A stretch of DNA of 64,000 bases, taken from positions 4,402,001 to 4,466,000 of the forward strand of contig CAVSMC010000001.1 of NCBI GenBank assembly GCA_963728935.1. The letters are read 5' to 3'. The position numbers and the translations under genes are program-made. Shown in pieces: positions 8,156 through 17,018 of this stretch. Origin of the DNA: CAVSMC01 sp963728935. Its GTDB lineage: Bacteria; Pseudomonadota; Gammaproteobacteria; Burkholderiales; Casimicrobiaceae. Under the pieces are notes generated by a model. It was not told the DNA's origin, did no database searches, and saw only the letters and a list, made by a program, of their open reading frames with translations. The first letter of the stretch is position 1; each line of letters opens with the position of its first letter.

Positions 8156-9127
8156 TCAGTCGGTGAGAACGATGCCGCGCTTGGCTATGACATCGCCCAA
8201 CCGCTGCCGCTCCTTCGCCATGAACGCCTCGAACTCGGCGGGGGAATCGCCGACCGGAGTCGCGCCGGTCGCCAGCACCTTCTGCTTCACGTCGGGCTGG
8301 TTCATCACCTTCACGATCTCGGCGCTCAGCTTGCTCACGATCTCCGGCGGCGTGCCCGCTGGCACCACGATGCCCCACGTCTGCGTGATCTCGTAGCCGG
8401 GAACCGTCTCGGCGATCGTCGGCAGGTCGGGCAGGCCCGGGTTGCGCTCGGTGCCGGTGGTCGCCAGCGCGCGCACACGGCCGCCGTTCATGTGCGCGCC
8501 CGCGGCGATGGGGGAGGTGATGATGTACTGCGCGTTGCCGGCGATGACGTCCGTCAGCGCCGGCGCCGCACCTTTGTACGGAACGTGCACGACCTTGATG
8601 TCCGCCAGCAGGTTCAGCATCTCGCCGGCCAGATGCGCCGGCGTGCCCACGCCCGCGGACGCGTAGTTGAGCGCGCCGGGCTTCTCCTTCGCGAGCTTGA
8701 CCAGCTGGGCGATGTTCTTCGCCGGAAGTTCGTTGTTCACGACGAGGACGTTCGACGCGGTCGCGATGCGTGTGATCGGCACAAAATCCCTGACCGGATC
8801 GTACGGCAGATTCTTGCGCAGGTTGGGCAGGATCGCGTAGATGGCCGTCGTCGTCAGCAGCAGCGTGTAGCCGTCGGGCGCCGACTTCGCTACGATCTCG
8901 GCGCCCAGCACGCCGCCGGCGCCAGGGCGGTTGTCGACGACGACCGGCTGGCCAATGTTGTTCGAAAGCTTATCCGTGACGAGGCGCCCGAGTTGGTCGG
9001 GCGCGCCACCGGCGGCATCGGCGACGATCAGCTTGATCGGACGGTTCGGATACGTCTGCGCGCTCACACCCGGCGCGCAAAGCGCGGACACCCCGAGCAG
9101 CAGGACCGCGCGATTCAGGCGCTTCAT
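8156..9127 (-). CDS. Bug-family (tripartite tricarboxylate transporter) periplasmic receptor
   Basis: A 323-residue exported binding protein. A signal peptide (residues 1-23, ending APGVSA) is followed by the family N-terminus YPNRPIKLIV, then GAPDQLGRLV, QPVVVDNRPGAGG, LLLTTTAIYAI, FVPITRIA and the VPYKGAAPALTDVIAG loop. The length is normal and a GGAGGAACC ribosome site precedes the ATG. Bug receptors bind small carboxylates or similar solutes and usually act with TctAB permeases encoded elsewhere; none lies in this window. The gene is divergent from a sulfatase 100 bases away, a frequent pairing of a receptor with a catabolic enzyme, which could hint at a sulfated or related substrate. Confidence 0.95.
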   Translation of the reverse strand: MKRLNRAVLLLGVSALCAPGVSAQTYPNRPIKLIVADAAGGAPDQLGRLVTDKLSNNIGQPVVVDNRPGAGGVLGAEIVAKSAPDGYTLLLTTTAIYAILPNLRKNLPYDPVRDFVPITRIATASNVLVVNNELPAKNIAQLVKLAKEKPGALNYASAGVGTPAHLAGEMLNLLADIKVVHVPYKGAAPALTDVIAGNAQYIITSPIAAGAHMNGGRVRALATTGTERNPGLPDLPTIAETVPGYEITQTWGIVVPAGTPPEIVSKLSAEIVKVMNQPDVKQKVLATGATPVGDSPAEFEAFMAKERQRLGDVIAKRGIVLTD

Positions 9128-9227
9128 GGTTCCTCCTTGGACGCACTCGCGGCGTCGCAGCCGCCAACGTTACCCTCGGCGCACCGGCGGTGTCTAGCGC
9201 GCGCGCCGCTGTGCGATACTTTCCCGC

Positions 9228-10685
9228 ATGCGCGCCACCAACATGCTCGTGCTCATGTCCGACGAGCACAATCCGAAGTTTCTCGGGGCCGCCGGCCATT
9301 CGTTCATCGCCACGCCCAACCTCGATACGCTTGCCGCCGGCGGCACGCGCTTCACGGCAGCGTACACTACCTGCCCCATCTGCGTACCGGCGCGGGCGGC
9401 ATTCGCTGTGGGCCGTTACGTGCACGACATCGGCTACTGGGACAACGCCGACGGCTACGAGGGCGCGATCCCGAGCTGGCACCACGCACTGCGCGACGCC
9501 GGGCATCGCGTCGTCTCGATCGGCAAGCTGCATTTCCGCGGCCGTGCGGGCGACGACCACGGCTTCTCCGAAGAGATCGTGCCGATGCACATCGTCGACG
9601 GCATCGGCGACGTGAAGGGCTTGGTCCGCGAGAACATCCCGAAGCGCAAGGGCGGCGACAAGATGGCCAAGCGCGCCGGCCCTGGTGAGTCGGCTTACAC
9701 CGTGTACGACCGCGACATCGCGGCACGCGCGCAGATCTGGCTGCACGAGGAGGCGCCGAAGTGGCGTGACCGACCGTGGGTGCTGTTCGTGTCGTTCGCG
9801 TGCCCGCATTTTCCGCTCACCGCGCCGCCGCAGTGGTTCTACCGCTACTGGCAGCAGGACCTGCCGATGCCCAAGCAGTACGCGAAAGACGCGCGCCCGC
9901 ATCATCCGTTTCTCGACACTTACGCGCACACGGTCGACTACGATCCACACTTCGCGTCCGAGGCCGATGTCAAGCGGGCGATTGCCGGGTATGCCGGCCT
10001 CGTGTCGGCGATGGACGAGAACGTCGGCTACGTGCTGCGCGCGCTGCGCGACGCGGGCCTCGCGCAGGACACACGCGTGATCTACACGAGCGACCACGGC
10101 GACAACGTCGGTGCGCGCGGCTTGTGGGGCAAGTCCACGCTGTACGAGGAAAGCGCCGGCGTGCCGTTGATCATGGCCGGCCCCGACGTTCCGGCTGACC
10201 GCGTCGTCGCCGCGCCGGCGTCGCACATCGACTGCGCGCCGACGATCCTCGAAGCGCTCGGCCTGCCGCCGCGCGTCGGTGGCCGCGCGCTGCCCGGCGC
10301 ATCGTTGTTCGCGCTGGCGACCGGCGAGATCGCGCAGCGGCCCGTCATTGCCGAGTACCACGCGACCGGCTCGACTGCGGGCGCGTTCATGTTGCGCTTC
10401 GGCAAGTGGAAGTACTGCCACTACGTCGGTGCACCGTCGCAGCTCTTCGACCTCGATGCTGATCCCGAAGAGCTGGTCGACATTGCCGGCGACCCGCGGT
10501 CCGCCGCCACGCTCGCCGAAGGCGAACGGCTGCTGCGCGCGGCGCTCGATCCGGAAGCGACCGACGCGCGCGCAAAGCGGCGACAGGCCGAGCTGCTCGC
10601 GCAATTCGGTGGCCGCGAGAAGGCACTCGCCCGCGGCGACCTGGGCTTCACTCCGGCGCCCGGCACTACCGCCGAGATCGATTAG
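9228..10685 (+). CDS. cysteine-type sulfatase
   Basis: A 485-residue alkaline-phosphatase-fold sulfatase without a signal peptide. Metal-site residues appear at DEHN (residues 12-15) and in YTSDHGDNVG. The catalytic signature is C52-V-P-A-R56, the C-x-P-x-R motif whose cysteine must be oxidised to formylglycine by a maturation enzyme encoded outside this window. The DHGDN and late LFDLDADPEELVD blocks are family hallmarks. The overall size and C-terminus are closest to choline-sulfatase/arylsulfatase A-like enzymes, but substrate cannot be assigned. No strong ribosome site precedes the ATG, although the conserved beginning supports it. Divergent from the Bug receptor gene. Confidence 0.93.
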   Translation: MRATNMLVLMSDEHNPKFLGAAGHSFIATPNLDTLAAGGTRFTAAYTTCPICVPARAAFAVGRYVHDIGYWDNADGYEGAIPSWHHALRDAGHRVVSIGKLHFRGRAGDDHGFSEEIVPMHIVDGIGDVKGLVRENIPKRKGGDKMAKRAGPGESAYTVYDRDIAARAQIWLHEEAPKWRDRPWVLFVSFACPHFPLTAPPQWFYRYWQQDLPMPKQYAKDARPHHPFLDTYAHTVDYDPHFASEADVKRAIAGYAGLVSAMDENVGYVLRALRDAGLAQDTRVIYTSDHGDNVGARGLWGKSTLYEESAGVPLIMAGPDVPADRVVAAPASHIDCAPTILEALGLPPRVGGRALPGASLFALATGEIAQRPVIAEYHATGSTAGAFMLRFGKWKYCHYVGAPSQLFDLDADPEELVDIAGDPRSAATLAEGERLLRAALDPEATDARAKRRQAELLAQFGGREKALARGDLGFTPAPGTTAEID

Positions 10686-10766
10686 CCCCGCGGCCCAAGA
10701 GATCGAGCGACTCGAGTGGGAAGTGTAGCGACGGCGGCACGCGCGAACGCTATTCTCAGACTGCTG

Positions 10767-12101
10767 TCACCGGAACGAGAGGGTGACGCGCAATCCTCTT
10801 CCGGGCGTCGCTTCGCCGAAGCCGATCGACGCGCCGTGGAGCGCCGTAATCCGCTTCGCAATCGAGAGTCCGAGACCGGTGCCGCTCGCATCGGTTCCGG
10901 CCAGCCGGTGGAACCGCTGACCGAGCCTGTCGCGCTCCGCGGGTGGAACACCGGGCCCTTCGTCGGTCACCGCGGCGAAGGGCTGGCCGTTCTCCTCGCC
11001 GAGGAGCACGCGTACGAGCGTTCCCGGCGGGCTATAGCGAACGGCGTTGTCGATCAGGTTACGAAAGAGGATCGCGAGCAGCCGCTCATCGCCGACGACC
11101 AGCGTCGGCGCACCCTCGAGCTCGATGTCGATGCGCCTTGCGAGCGCGCTCGGCGCGAGCTCCGCGATCGTCGACTGCGCGACGGTTCGCAGATCGCAGC
11201 GCTCGCGCATTGCGTGGAAACCGTCGGGCTCGAGCCGTGCGAGCGTCAGCAGCTGGTCCACCAGATGCGATGCGCGGTCGCAGGCGGCGATGATGTTCGC
11301 GAGCGCGCGGTCGCGCTCTTTGTGGTCCCCCGCACCGCGCGCCACCTGCGCCTGCGCGCGCAGCGCGGCGAGTGGAGTTCGCAGCTCGTGCGCGGCGTCG
11401 GACGTGAACTGGCGCTCGTTGTCGATCGAGCTCTGCAGCCGCGCGAACAGCCGGTTGAGGTCCGCGACGAGCGGTGCGACCTCGGTGGGCGCCTGCTCGA
11501 TTTCGAGCGGAGCGAGATTGTCGGGCGCGCGGCTCGCCACCTGCCGGCTGATCGAGCGCAGCGGCCGGATCGCGCGGTCGATCAGCAGCCACACAAGCAC
11601 GCCGAGCGCGGGAAGCGCGACGGCGAGCGGCAGCAGCATGTTCTTCGCGATCGTGTTGGTGATGCTCGCGCGCGAGTCGGCACGCTCGCCTACCTGCACG
11701 AGGAAACGGCGCTCAGCGTCCCAGCCGCCGAACACGCGCCAGCGCGCGCCGTCGATCGCGACGTCGCTGAAGCCTTCGTCCTGCGCTGAGAGTCTCGTGT
11801 TCGGCGCATTCGCGGAGTGCACCCGAAGCTCTCGGCCGCGCTCCCACAGCTGGAACGCCACACGCCGCGCGTACGGATGGAGCTGCGGCGAATGTTCGAC
11901 GTCGATCTCGTCGAGGTCGTGGCCCGCCTGCGCGATCAGCAGCGACGCCGACTGCGCGAGGTGAGCGTCGAGGAGCTCGTCCACTTCGTGGCGCGCGTCG
12001 AGATAGCTCACGATCGTCGTCGCCGCCCAGATGACAACGACCGATGCGAGCAGACTCGCGAGCAACTGGCGCCGGATCGAGCGTCGACCCCGGTCACTCA
12101 C
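10767..12101 (-). CDS. sensor histidine kinase of an OmpR-type two-component system
   Basis: A 444-residue membrane kinase from a GTG at 12101, overlapping the end of the response-regulator gene by 8 bases. It has two transmembrane helices (about 12-32 and 152-174) enclosing a periplasmic sensor of roughly 120 residues. A HAMP-like linker and the H-box FTSDAAHELRTPLAALR follow (phospho-acceptor His in AHELR). The ATP domain has N-box FRNLIDNAVRYSPPG, G1 DEGPGVP and G2 GTGLGLSIAK. The architecture is QseC/TctE-like. Its position as the last gene of the cytochrome/PepSY operon suggests it senses an envelope or redox-related signal that governs that operon. Confidence 0.95.
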   Translation of the reverse strand: MSDRGRRSIRRQLLASLLASVVVIWAATTIVSYLDARHEVDELLDAHLAQSASLLIAQAGHDLDEIDVEHSPQLHPYARRVAFQLWERGRELRVHSANAPNTRLSAQDEGFSDVAIDGARWRVFGGWDAERRFLVQVGERADSRASITNTIAKNMLLPLAVALPALGVLVWLLIDRAIRPLRSISRQVASRAPDNLAPLEIEQAPTEVAPLVADLNRLFARLQSSIDNERQFTSDAAHELRTPLAALRAQAQVARGAGDHKERDRALANIIAACDRASHLVDQLLTLARLEPDGFHAMRERCDLRTVAQSTIAELAPSALARRIDIELEGAPTLVVGDERLLAILFRNLIDNAVRYSPPGTLVRVLLGEENGQPFAAVTDEGPGVPPAERDRLGQRFHRLAGTDASGTGLGLSIAKRITALHGASIGFGEATPGRGLRVTLSFR

Positions 12102-12765
12102 GCCCGGGCTCCCGCGGCATCACGTAGCCGACGCCTCGCACCGTGCGGATCAGCGTCGGGGCGAGCTTCCTGCGCAGGTGGTGAATGTGGACCTCGACGG
12201 CATTACTTTCGACCTCCTCGCCCCAACGGTACAGCCGCCCTTCGAGCTGTTCGCGCGACAGCACGCGGTCGACGTTCAGCATGAGCTCCTGCAGCAAGCT
12301 GAACTCCTTCGCCTGCAGTTCGACGGCGCGACCGCGGTACACGACGCTGCGGCTCGCGGGGTCGAGACGCAGCTCGCCGATCTGCAGCACCGGCGCGGGC
12401 TCGCTCGCGGCACGGCGCACGAGCGCGCGCAGCCGTGCAGCGAGCTCGTCGAGATCGACCGGCTTCACGACGTAGTCGTCGGCGCCGGTGTCGAATCCCT
12501 TGACGCGATCTTCGATGGCGTCGCGCGCGGTCAGCACGAGCATCGGTGCCTTGTTACCCTTCACCCGCTCGCGGTGCAGGAGCTCGAGCCCGTCAAGGCG
12601 CGGCAACCCGAGATCGAGCACGACCGCTGCGTACGATTCCGTCTGCAGCGCAAGCCCGGCTGCCACACCGTCCTTGACCCAATCCGGCTGGAAACCGCGT
12701 TGCTCGAGTCCCGCTTTGAGCGCGTCGCCGAGAAGCGGGTCGTCTTCGACGACGAGGATTCGCAT
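12094..12765 (-). CDS. OmpR-family response regulator
   Basis: 223 residues from the ATG at 12765. The receiver domain has acidic residues E7/D8/D9 (VVEDD), phospho-acceptor D51 in VVLDLGLP, the switch Thr in LVLTARD and Lys in VVKPVD. The C-terminal winged helix has AVELQAKEFSLLQELMLN, then SNAVEVHIHHLRRKL and IRTVRGVGYVM. It partners the kinase overlapping its 3' end. A longer upstream frame reaching 13101 is arginine-rich shadow of the cytochrome b gene and is rejected. Spacing of 11 bases from cytochrome b supports one transcript. Confidence 0.95.
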   Translation of the reverse strand: MRILVVEDDPLLGDALKAGLEQRGFQPDWVKDGVAAGLALQTESYAAVVLDLGLPRLDGLELLHRERVKGNKAPMLVLTARDAIEDRVKGFDTGADDYVVKPVDLDELAARLRALVRRAASEPAPVLQIGELRLDPASRSVVYRGRAVELQAKEFSLLQELMLNVDRVLSREQLEGRLYRWGEEVESNAVEVHIHHLRRKLAPTLIRTVRGVGYVMPREPGRE

Positions 12766-12776
12766 GAAGGCAGTGG

Positions 12777-13481
12777 CTAATCGTCGTGGCCAGTCCGCTC
12801 GCGATGGACGGGCTGCGCGCCAGCCTGCGCGGCGGCGTGCGTTTGCGCGCTTGCGTGCGGCAGTCCCGGAAAGTCGACCACGCCGCTCCAGATTAGCGCA
12901 ACCGCGAAGATCAGCGCCACTGCGGTCATTCGTCGCGGGTTGCCGATCGCGTCGCTCGGCCTGCCATGCTTGAACCCGGTGACCATCGCGCGCGCGAGAT
13001 TCTCGCGATGGAGGAAGCTCGACACGACGACGCCGGCGACGTGGACGACGACCATCGCGAGCATCGTGTTCGCGGCGCCTTCGTGCAGCGATTCGAGCCA
13101 CTTTCCGCCGAGATCGCTATAGGTCATGTAGCCCGATACGCCAGTGACGATGCCAAGCGCTGCCAGCACGTAGATCGCCCAGCTTCCGGCGGGGTTGTGA
13201 CCGACGTAGTGCAACGGCCGGCGCGCAAGCAAGGACTTGAGATACGCGACGACCGCCCTAGGGCCGAACGCGAACGCACGCAGCCTTGCATGGCGCGATC
13301 CGACGAACGCCCACATGAGCCGAAACGCGAGCAATCCGAGCATCGTATAGCCGAAGAGCACGTGGATGTCGCGATAGCGCTCCGATTCCGCGGTGAGGAA
13401 CGCGCCGGCGAACGACAGCGCGAGGAGCCAGTGGAACACGCGCAGGGGCAGGTCCCAGACGAGGATCTTCGATCGTTCCAT
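12777..13481 (-). CDS. cytochrome b561-type membrane subunit
   Basis: A 234-residue protein with four hydrophobic helices and histidines placed as haem ligands: VFHWLLALSF (H17), DIHVLFGYTMLG (H40), and ESLHEGAANTMLAMVVVHV in the last pair. This is the Ni/Fe-hydrogenase-type cytochrome b family, which passes electrons between the quinone pool and periplasmic cytochromes. The ATG directly follows a GTG in the same frame, so the start could be one codon longer. It sits between a diheme cytochrome c gene (10 bases upstream) and the response regulator. The C-terminal tail after the last helix is alanine- and histidine-rich. Confidence 0.93.
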   Translation of the reverse strand: MERSKILVWDLPLRVFHWLLALSFAGAFLTAESERYRDIHVLFGYTMLGLLAFRLMWAFVGSRHARLRAFAFGPRAVVAYLKSLLARRPLHYVGHNPAGSWAIYVLAALGIVTGVSGYMTYSDLGGKWLESLHEGAANTMLAMVVVHVAGVVVSSFLHRENLARAMVTGFKHGRPSDAIGNPRRMTAVALIFAVALIWSGVVDFPGLPHASAQTHAAAQAGAQPVHRERTGHDD

Positions 13482-13491
13482 CACGTTGTCC

Positions 13492-13971
13492 TCAGCGCGC
13501 GACGCGAGCCGCGTGTTCGTCGAAATCGCCGTTCACCGCGCCCGGATGACAGGCACCGCAGTCGGACGGCTGCTTCGTCGCGGTCCGCGCGAGCACGCGA
13601 TCGTGCTCGTGCCTGAACCAGCCGGTCTCGGTGATGCGAAGCGGCGGCGATCCGCTCGCGCCTCGGCGATCGCGCCCCGCGTTGGCCTGCAGGAACGCAT
13701 CGATGCGCTCGAGCGGCGCGGCATCGATCGTCGCGTCGGTGCCAAAGTGCTTCGACAGGTTGGCGGTGATCGCCTTCCACGACGCCGGCGGAAGGAGTTG
13801 CGGCGGGTAAGCGATGTGGCAGCTTGCGCACTCGTTGCGATAGTCGGCGTTGGCCGGCGCCGCGAGCCGTTGCTCGCTCGCGGTGGCGTCGGCGATGAGC
13901 GCGAGTGCGGTCACGAGGCCAGCCGCCCATACGGCCGCGTCGAGCGCCCAGCGTACGGTGATGCGGTTCAT
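13492..13971 (-). CDS. diheme cytochrome c (DHC family)
   Basis: 159 residues with an N-terminal hydrophobic signal or anchor (about 10-29). The first haem motif is C48-A-S-C51-H52 in ECASCHIAYPPQLLP and the second is C138-G-A-C141-H142 close to the C-terminus. Between them are LPPASWKAITANLSKHFG and the I-T-E-T-G-W-F block typical of the DHC family, which works as a periplasmic electron carrier next to SHP haem proteins and cytochrome b. Gene order (SHP-like, DHC, cytochrome b) is the known arrangement in Rhodobacter and Betaproteobacteria. Start at 13971 is chosen because it begins a signal peptide; a longer frame is shadow. Confidence 0.93.
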   Translation of the reverse strand: MNRITVRWALDAAVWAAGLVTALALIADATASEQRLAAPANADYRNECASCHIAYPPQLLPPASWKAITANLSKHFGTDATIDAAPLERIDAFLQANAGRDRRGASGSPPLRITETGWFRHEHDRVLARTATKQPSDCGACHPGAVNGDFDEHAARVAR

Positions 13972-13979
13972 GCGATCTC

Positions 13980-14393
13980 CTACGGTTTGAGCGAAAGCAG
14001 CCAGGCGAGGACGTCGCCTTTCTCCTGCGCTGTGCAGACGCGACCGAGCACGTCGTTGCAGTTGCGGCGAAACCATTTCTCGGCGGTGTCGTAGCTCGTG
14101 AAGCGCTCGGGGTTCGCCGCTGGCGCGAGCGGTGCGATGGACTTGCCGGTCTTCGCGTGCTTGCCCGGAGCGATCGGGTTTGGCGTGTGACACGTGCTAC
14201 AGCTCCAGTCGCTGCCGTGCGTCGCTCGGAAGAACTGCTCGCCGCGCGCGACGGAGAAGTTCGCCGACGTGCCTGCATCGCTGCGCGCGATCGTCTCGTA
14301 GCGCTTTGCGAGCGCCGCCGGTGTCTGGGCGGCCGATGCGCTCGCGAACGCTGCGACCGCAAGGCCGACGACGAACGAGTATCGTCGAAACAT
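13980..14393 (-). CDS. DUF1924/SHP-like monohaem cytochrome c
   Basis: A 137-residue exported protein: signal peptide (1-22, ending ASASAAQ) and one c-type haem site C65-S-T-C68-H69 in SDWSCSTCHTPNP. RGEQFFRATHG upstream and the C-terminal KWFRRNCNDVLGRVCTAQEK and WLLSL are DUF1924 features, including a conserved cysteine pair (C-N-D...R-V-C). The family resembles the oxygen-binding sphaeroides haem protein SHP. It probably exchanges electrons with the diheme cytochrome c encoded 8 bases downstream. It follows the PepSY gene by 11 bases. Confidence 0.93.
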   Translation of the reverse strand: MFRRYSFVVGLAVAAFASASAAQTPAALAKRYETIARSDAGTSANFSVARGEQFFRATHGSDWSCSTCHTPNPIAPGKHAKTGKSIAPLAPAANPERFTSYDTAEKWFRRNCNDVLGRVCTAQEKGDVLAWLLSLKP

Positions 14394-14404
14394 GAGCGAG
14401 CCCC

Positions 14405-14893
14405 CTACCGCGCGACGACCGACGGATTGCGCCTGCCGAACTGCCGGCTGCGCGGGTCGACCTTGACTTGCACGATGTCACCGTGCGACGGCCGCGCGTC
14501 GATGTCGTAGTGCGCGGACGCGGCGTCCGCCGCATCGAAGTGCGCCGCGATGACTTCCCCCGGCAGCTGCGCCGCAGCGAGCGCCACCGCTTCGGGCAGC
14601 GTTGCCCAGTCCGCGGTCCAGCGCGCGTCGTCGCGGTTGGCGATCGCAACTGTCGACGCGTCCTCGTCCAGTCTCGCGGTACTCGAGGCCGGATAGATCA
14701 AGTCGACATGGTGGTGCACGGGCTTCTCGCCGGCCGCGTCGAGCGCGATTGCGACGACTTCGCCGCCGTACTGCGCTTCCAAGTACGCGACCGTGCGCAT
14801 CAGCCCGGACGGAACGGACTCGGCCGATGCGACCATCGCACCGGAAGCCGCGAAAGCCGTGATCACGACCGTTGCAACCGTGGAAAGCTTCAT
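14405..14893 (-). CDS. PepSY-domain-like periplasmic protein, first gene of the cytochrome operon
   Basis: 162 residues with a signal peptide (1-24, ending GAMVASA). Two PepSY-like units can be seen: LMRTVAYLEAQYGGEVVAIA with a following HHHVDLIYP strand, and AVALAAAQLPGEVIAAHFD followed by SAHYDIDA and GDIVQVKVDPRS. PepSY proteins are thought to bind or inhibit partners in the envelope, and they often accompany such cytochrome b/SHP/DHC clusters. ATG at 14893 is preceded by GGAGACGAC. It starts a run of six genes with gaps of 8-11 bases and one overlap, so its upstream region holds the likely operon promoter. Confidence 0.85.
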   Translation of the reverse strand: MKLSTVATVVITAFAASGAMVASAESVPSGLMRTVAYLEAQYGGEVVAIALDAAGEKPVHHHVDLIYPASSTARLDEDASTVAIANRDDARWTADWATLPEAVALAAAQLPGEVIAAHFDAADAASAHYDIDARPSHGDIVQVKVDPRSRQFGRRNPSVVAR

Positions 14894-15527
14894 GATGTCG
14901 TCTCCTGCTGGCGGATGGCGCCGCGGTTCGGAAGCCCTTGCTTCGCGGCGCGTCATGGCGTGAAGGATGGAGACGTTGGCTTAACGGCTGCTTAACGACT
15001 GTGCGCGTCGCCCTCGTGCAATGAGTAAAACGACCCGAAGAACCGCCGGCAAACCGTATTTTGGCGGCTGCTCCGAGCGTTCGGGCGTCAACAACGGTGA
15101 GGATCGGGGGGTGGTGCCGAACGACGTCGCGAGGCGCGTGACCGACGGCGCAGCGCGCGTTGCACGACGAGTTAGTGCTGCTCGGCCATCGACCGCCATG
15201 GCACTACGACCCCCGACACTTGAGGCAATCCCGCGCGAACGGCTCCCAACACGACCTGATTTCGGCTGCGCTTCGCCGCCGTCGGCGCGCTCACTCCATT
15301 CGTGGTCGCGAGCGTCTGCGCAACGCGACTTGGTCCCGCAAATGGGCCGCGACCTCTTCGTGTCGTTCGGTTTCGCTCAGTCACCGCGGTCTTCCCAGTC
15401 GACCCAATCCACCGAATGGGTCTCGAGATAGTTATCGCGCAACAATCACCACCATTGATATATCACCTACATACCGCGATGGACAGGGCTGGGGCGAAGC
15501 GCCAGTGCGCATACCGCGAGCCTCCAA
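14894..15527. other. intergenic, no gene recognised
   Basis: The part next to 14894 should contain the promoter of the cytochrome operon, but I see no convincing -35/-10 pair or operator. Open frames on both strands lack family signatures. Confidence 0.5.
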
Positions 15528-15827
15528 TTACCGAAGCAGGGCAAGAATGTCCTTCGAGCTCTGATGTTCCCGACCTTCCTGCTGGCCAACGAGCTGATAG
15601 AACTCGCATTTCATGCAATTTACGACCTTGGATGCGAAGGTTCCCTGCGCGGCTCCGCCGCACAGCGTTCCGGCAATCGCCCAGCATCCACGTCCGCCGT
15701 TGAGGCCGCCATTGACGCCGTTCGTCCGCGTTTCTGTGGAGGCGGGGCAAACACCTAGCTCGGCCACCTTCGTCCCATTTCGCTGCCGCCCGCAGTGCTT
15801 GAATTCCCAACAATTCTGTTTAGCCAT
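15528..15827 (-). CDS. two-CW domain protein
   Basis: A 99-residue cysteine-rich protein with nine cysteines. It begins MAKQNCWEFKHCGRQ and has VAELGVCPAS, GGRGCWAIAGTLCGG, and VNCMKCEFYQLV. The two C-W elements and the G-V-N-G-G-L-N-G-G-R core define the two-CW family, usually found near chemotaxis, methyl-accepting or signalling proteins, where it may bind a metal or sense redox. The start is the ATG with GGTGGAG seven bases upstream; a GTG four codons earlier is possible. It stands alone here, with no flanking gene in the same direction. Confidence 0.88.
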   Translation of the reverse strand: MAKQNCWEFKHCGRQRNGTKVAELGVCPASTETRTNGVNGGLNGGRGCWAIAGTLCGGAAQGTFASKVVNCMKCEFYQLVGQQEGREHQSSKDILALLR

Positions 15828-16645
15828 CGTTGTCTCCACCGTTGCAGGAACGCTCTCCTTATTGGCCTATCGACGCGCGAATCGGAATCTTTAGTATCCC
15901 GAGTATCGTCGCTCCAACGCTGATGCAACGCAGGAGTGCCTGCAGACAGAAGGCCCAGCCCGACGACACCTGGAAATCGTCGACGCCGACGGCGCGCAGT
16001 TACATGAATGCGATTCAGCCAGCGCACAGCGTCAAGTGATCCGCCAAAGCCCGCGCCTCGTGGGGGCAGAAAGACCGCAACGGGTCGAAAGGGTCGAACG
16101 ACCGCTCTCGACGAGCTCGTTGTATGACCACAGTTGGCCGCCTCCGGCCGTTCGCGTCGGTGGCTGCGGCATCCATACGCGGTTAAGGCGCCATTTTTTG
16201 CACGCTTTTCGGTCCGGATCAAGCGGGCCATCATGTGGCCGTGCTGACGTCGAGAGCCCGCTCCCTTTCCCGTCATTTCGCCTTTGCGGCCCAATGGCGA
16301 CGGCGCGATGATCAGTCCCGAATGTGCAGGTAGCTTGCCACCTGGACGCTCGTCGCGAGCGATGAAGCAGGCACGCGAATGCTAGCCGCGTAGAGGTGCC
16401 AGCCTCAGGAGAGCTGGAGTGTTCGGACTCCGTGCGTAGAGCACGAAATAACGCCTATCGCCTCCTGCGCGCCGTCAACGCGTTGCGGGTGGGGTAGAGC
16501 GCAGTCGGTCTCATGACTGCGTGGGCGTCGCAAGACGCCGACAGTAGCGACGGCCGTCTTCGACGGCGGTGCACGTCATGTCGGTCGTCCTTGCGGTGAC
16601 CTGTCAAGAGACACCCGCGAGCGTGGCCAGGCGACCGCGCCACGC
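15828..16645. other. intergenic, no gene recognised
   Basis: About 800 bases without a recognisable gene. Long frames on the minus strand are arginine-rich and lack a family. The region lies next to transposon debris and may be decayed mobile DNA. Confidence 0.5.
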
Positions 16646-16936
16646 GTGAGCGCCGGGTTTTTGCTATTGGCGAAGCGGAAAGACCGGGAACGGCTGCTCT
16701 CGCTGCTCGACCGCGTGCTCGCCGACGAGCGAGTGCAGCGCATCGAGCCGTCGGCCGAGCAGAAGGCGATGCTCGCGCAAATCCGCGCCGTGCTGCGCTC
16801 ATCGAACGGCCAGCGACACGGCTCGCGGCGAGGCAACGGAGCCGCGCAAATCGCAACGTCGACGCAGCGCATCGACGACAATCGCGATCGCAAACCTGCG
16901 CGGCGACGCATCCGAGAGCGCGAAGCCACGCAATGA
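16646..16936 (+). CDS. uncharacterised open frame with coding-like codon use in its first half
   Basis: From a GTG at 16646 the frame gives up to 96 residues. The first 55 codons have third positions almost all G or C and encode a plausible helical stretch (KRKDRERLLSLLDRVLADER, then EPSAEQKAMLAQIRAVL). After about 16,810 the composition changes to arginine-rich sequence of shadow quality. It may be a fragment of a longer gene truncated at both ends by rearrangement near the IS66 remnant. No family recognised. Confidence 0.3.
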   Translation: MSAGFLLLAKRKDRERLLSLLDRVLADERVQRIEPSAEQKAMLAQIRAVLRSSNGQRHGSRRGNGAAQIATSTQRIDDNRDRKPARRRIREREATQ

Positions 16937-17018
16937 GTCTCGTCGCTCGGCGAGGACCAAAGAGCCGATCCAGGAAGCAGCGATGCATCTCCATGAATGA
17001 AGCGCAACGTCTGCCGTG

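Noticed and set aside
8147..9688. 513-residue plus-strand open frame
   Set aside because: Antisense to the Bug receptor gene and out of frame with the sulfatase.
8970..10604. 544-residue minus-strand open frame
   Set aside because: Exactly antisense to the sulfatase, arginine-rich, no motif; a product of high GC.
10716..11964. long plus-strand frames opposite the histidine kinase
   Set aside because: Shadow frames; the kinase strand has all H, N, G1 and G2 motifs.
15755..16294. 179-residue minus-strand frame
   Set aside because: Overlaps the two-CW gene start, arginine-rich, no ribosome site or family.
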